A stretch of 64,000 nucleotides of DNA, taken from NCBI GenBank assembly GCA_022885665.1, contig JAGQDJ010000166.1, positions 55,349-119,348 of the forward strand. The letters are read 5' to 3'. This document shows positions 61,745-64,000 of the stretch, piece by piece. The DNA comes from Triops longicaudatus. Its lineage: Eukaryota > Arthropoda > Branchiopoda > Notostraca > Triopsidae. Every line of letters starts with the position of its first letter. The first letter of the stretch is position 1. A model generated the notes under the pieces. It had not been told where the DNA came from and searched no databases. It was given only the letters and a program-made list of their open reading frames with translations. A program made the translations under genes and the position numbers.

Positions 61745-62560
61745 ATGCTAAGTGGTATTTGCACAATCCTCCTCAGCAGCGCGGTTTTGGTGACGATGGT
61801 CCAGGCTTCTTCCTTCCACAAGCCAGGCGATCGGTACCCAAGGCCGCAGTCACCACCAGAAGGAAGCATTCCTAGTGTCCCAAATGTCGGTACATCAAAT
61901 CAAGGGACGAGTAACAGCCGCATCGGCGTCTTGGCGAGAATGCCGTGGTTGCCAGTATCTACAGATTCGGTAAGGTTTCCTGAGGTTCCATCTCCTCGAT
62001 TCCCTTCGAACAGAAGAGAGGCTTCCGTCGGATCGGAAACCTGGTTGTGGGACTGGCACGGAGTCCAAACTCCTGGGGTTAAAATCCTGGATTACCAACC
62101 ACCTCAGCGGCATTGGGGACCTCTGGGAAGAAGAGAGCATGTTGGACAAGGAAAGCCAATCTATAAGCAACAACCAGGATTTGCTTCGACTTTTCGCTTG
62201 CCTGAACGTGACAGAGAAGTACTATCGCACTATGTCTGTAGTATTTGCTTGATTTGGTCGTATCAACCCCGTCGTTTCCCTTATTCCAGGCCGTACCCAA
62301 AAGCTCCTCAGTCGACTTCTTCTCTGCCTGATACCACCACCCCGAAAACCTTTCCTGCGGCCAAACCTGAAACGACAAGTCCCGACCTCCAGACTACAAC
62401 GCAACCTTCTGACGGTAATTTCAGCAGCACAACCCAAGCAGCAAGAACTCCCTCTATGACAACAACTATGCAAACCACAACAATTCCAACCACTACAGAA
62501 GGTGACACTACGGAAGATTATGCCTATGTCGATCCTTCTGAAATTCCTGAACCTTATTAG
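61745..62560 (+). CDS. Secreted Thr/Pro-rich protein, unrecognised
   Basis: A single 271-aa coding exon. Residues 1-22 (MLSGICTILLSSAVLVTMVQAS) form a good signal peptide. The mature part begins with a Pro/Ser-rich segment (PGDRYPRPQSPPEGSIPSVP), then Trp-containing stretches (WLWDWHGVQTPG, QPPQRHWGPLGRRE). The last third is dominated by Thr, Ser and Pro (TTTPKTFPAAKPETTSP, TTTMQTTTIPTTTEG), typical of mucin-type O-glycosylated regions, and ends acidic (DPSEIPEPY). A short segment near residues 160-175 (SHYVCSICLIWSY) differs in composition and has the only two Cys of the mature part. No known domain is recognised. A cuticular, glandular or epithelial secreted role is an inference from the leader, composition and TATA promoter. 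Confidence 0.7.
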   Translation: MLSGICTILLSSAVLVTMVQASSFHKPGDRYPRPQSPPEGSIPSVPNVGTSNQGTSNSRIGVLARMPWLPVSTDSVRFPEVPSPRFPSNRREASVGSETWLWDWHGVQTPGVKILDYQPPQRHWGPLGRREHVGQGKPIYKQQPGFASTFRLPERDREVLSHYVCSICLIWSYQPRRFPYSRPYPKAPQSTSSLPDTTTPKTFPAAKPETTSPDLQTTTQPSDGNFSSTTQAARTPSMTTTMQTTTIPTTTEGDTTEDYAYVDPSEIPEPY

Positions 62561-63905
62561 GGTGTAAGTTCTTAAAAGCAGAGATTGAAACAAATGCTGA
62601 AATGATGATCTATTGAGGGTGCTGCTTTATTTTTTTAAGAAGTAATATATCGGTATCTAAGTGATCTCTAATACAGAGTGTAAGGCTTAGAATGGGTTTA
62701 ATAATTCTGAATCACATTAGTTTCCCAGGAGTCTTTGTTTACGGGATCTTGTAATACGATAACGAAATTATAAACAGATTATGTTTTTTAAACGATTTAT
62801 CCCCGCGTTCTATTAAGTGTCACAAGCTACGGAAAATTGGGATCTTTCAGCATGACAAGCTACATACGAAAGCTGCCACCACTCTTACCCTTGGGAACCC
62901 CATACGCCTTCAATATAGCTAGACGATCGATGCCCGTAGATCCCCAGCCTGGAATTCGCGGCACGCAACTTAACTCACGCGTCGCTGGACATGGCTTATG
63001 CTCAAGACGAATGCTGAGCGAGTTTCCACATAGGGGTGTTAGATTAATGCTCTTCCCTAATTAGGAAAATCGGTCCTCTTTATGGTGTAGATGGTGGCAA
63101 AATACATGATATACGTGCGAGCTTAAGATGCCGTTCATGCGATGTACTTCCTTTATTTTATCCAACGAAGTATGTAACGTACTTGATCCCAGGTAAGATG
63201 TGGTCTAACGCAGTAATTACATCCCAGTGTTTATTCGCTTATTATGTACGGGTTGGTTACGACCGACTTCATGGATATTACACTGCTGGTGTAGCAAAAA
63301 CTTGTTAAAATGTGAACTTAAAAACTAAGTTAAAACGAGTAGTAGGGTTTTGATTTCCCCATAGGAATTAAGCTTCTTTTTAAGCTAGTTGTTGTGAATG
63401 GAAACACCACTCAATTACCGTGAACGTGCCTGTAAACGACATTCGGTCAAATTTATAACATCATAGCGATAGGCCGGTCACTACCCTCGTCGCTCATTTT
63501 CACCATTTTCTAGAAGTAAATGTGGTCGTTTGGGGCTATTCAATAATGTCACCCCATTTCAGTCATTTCCGCATTTCGCCAGTCTACCCTAAAGTGTTAA
63601 AAAATCTTAGCAACGAAATTAATTTACTAATTGGCGAATTTTGATTAAAGGGTGGACAAAATGGATCGCCACGGGATACGGAAAGTCGTGATGGGACGAT
63701 ATAGGCGGGCAACAATGACAATTTTGAAGCAGTTACTCCTGGAAAGTCGCAAAATAATCAGTGTTGATACAAAAGACAAAATATTTCCAACTGGTACATT
63801 TTTAAACTTGCCATAGACCCCAATTCACGTGAGATGCAGTACCCCTTCCAAAAACATGTACGCAAAGGCCATGGCCGTGCTCATGATTTTGCTTCGGGTG
63901 GTTTA

Positions 63906-63909
<4 letters not shown>
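62561..63909. other. 3' flank of the Thr-rich gene, no gene seen
   Basis: The secreted-protein gene's 3' UTR must lie at the left. I see no clear AATAAA close to the stop codon. The remaining open frames are short and unrecognised. Confidence 0.5.

Positions 63910-64000
<91 letters not shown>
63910..64000. repeat. (TTA)n microsatellite, at least 30 units, cut by the window end
   Basis: A nearly perfect TTA/ATT trinucleotide repeat runs to the last base, so its full length is unknown. Confidence 0.97.

Noticed and set aside
62079..62593. Minus-strand frames antisense to the Thr-rich gene
   Set aside because: They are shadows of the plus-strand coding exon, which has a leader, TATA box and intron support.

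Overview
This window is nuclear DNA from an animal, most likely an arthropod. Every confident gene is split by short GT-AG introns, mostly about 45-75 nt. The encoded proteins are standard metazoan ones: ZW10, SRP54, CPSF2, a PPM1A/B-type phosphatase, cardiolipin synthase, GPATCH11, a DMAC2-like protein and an SR/RRM protein. The arthropod inference rests mainly on a beaten-path (Beat) family immunoglobulin gene, a family known from insects and other arthropods. I cannot name the species. I see no operons, CRISPR arrays, rRNA, tRNA or intact transposon ORFs.

Layout. Positions 1-28,350 are gene-poor and AT-rich. They hold one recognisable gene, a minus-strand beat gene. Its signal-peptide exon (20,083-20,140) lies 14.3 kb upstream of two Ig-domain exons (5,556-5,761 and 4,982-5,114), and its 3' exons were not found. 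Positions 28,351-50,281 are gene-dense. In order they are: an Rbp1/SRSF3-like gene (+); ZW10 (-); a secreted Tyr/Pro-rich 16 x 8-residue repeat protein (+); GPATCH11 (+); SRP54 (+); PPM1A/B-like (+); DMAC2-like (-); CPSF2 (+); CRLS1 (+). Positions 50,279-59,158 hold a minus-strand class A peptide-type GPCR with a 6.8-kb first intron. Positions 60,983-62,560 hold a secreted Thr-rich protein gene (+). The window ends in a (TTA)n microsatellite.

How the models were built. I joined exons by hand from splice consensus, phase and family similarity. The complete multi-exon models close in frame: ZW10 756 aa, SRP54 504, PPM1 378, DMAC2-like 330, CPSF2 752, CRLS1 312, GPCR 548, GPATCH11 275, SR protein 228 (spliced form) and the Pro-rich protein 207. 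Family comparisons are from memory, not from a search.

Functional picture. The central block is mostly housekeeping: RNA processing (SR protein, GPATCH11, CPSF2), protein targeting (SRP54), mitosis and vesicle tethering (ZW10), mitochondria (CRLS1, DMAC2-like) and signalling (PPM1). These genes lie close together in head-to-head and tail-to-tail pairs. The two secreted-protein genes have TATA boxes, which suggests tissue-specific expression. The neural-type genes (beat, GPCR) carry the long introns and gene-free flanks.

I did not find a convincing new biological system. The best leads are a 158-nt foldback element between GPATCH11 and SRP54, a second foldback in a DMAC2 intron, several long perfect palindromes in the beat intron and flanks, isoform-generating splice structures in the SR protein, CPSF2, GPATCH11 and GPCR genes, and the two secreted proteins.
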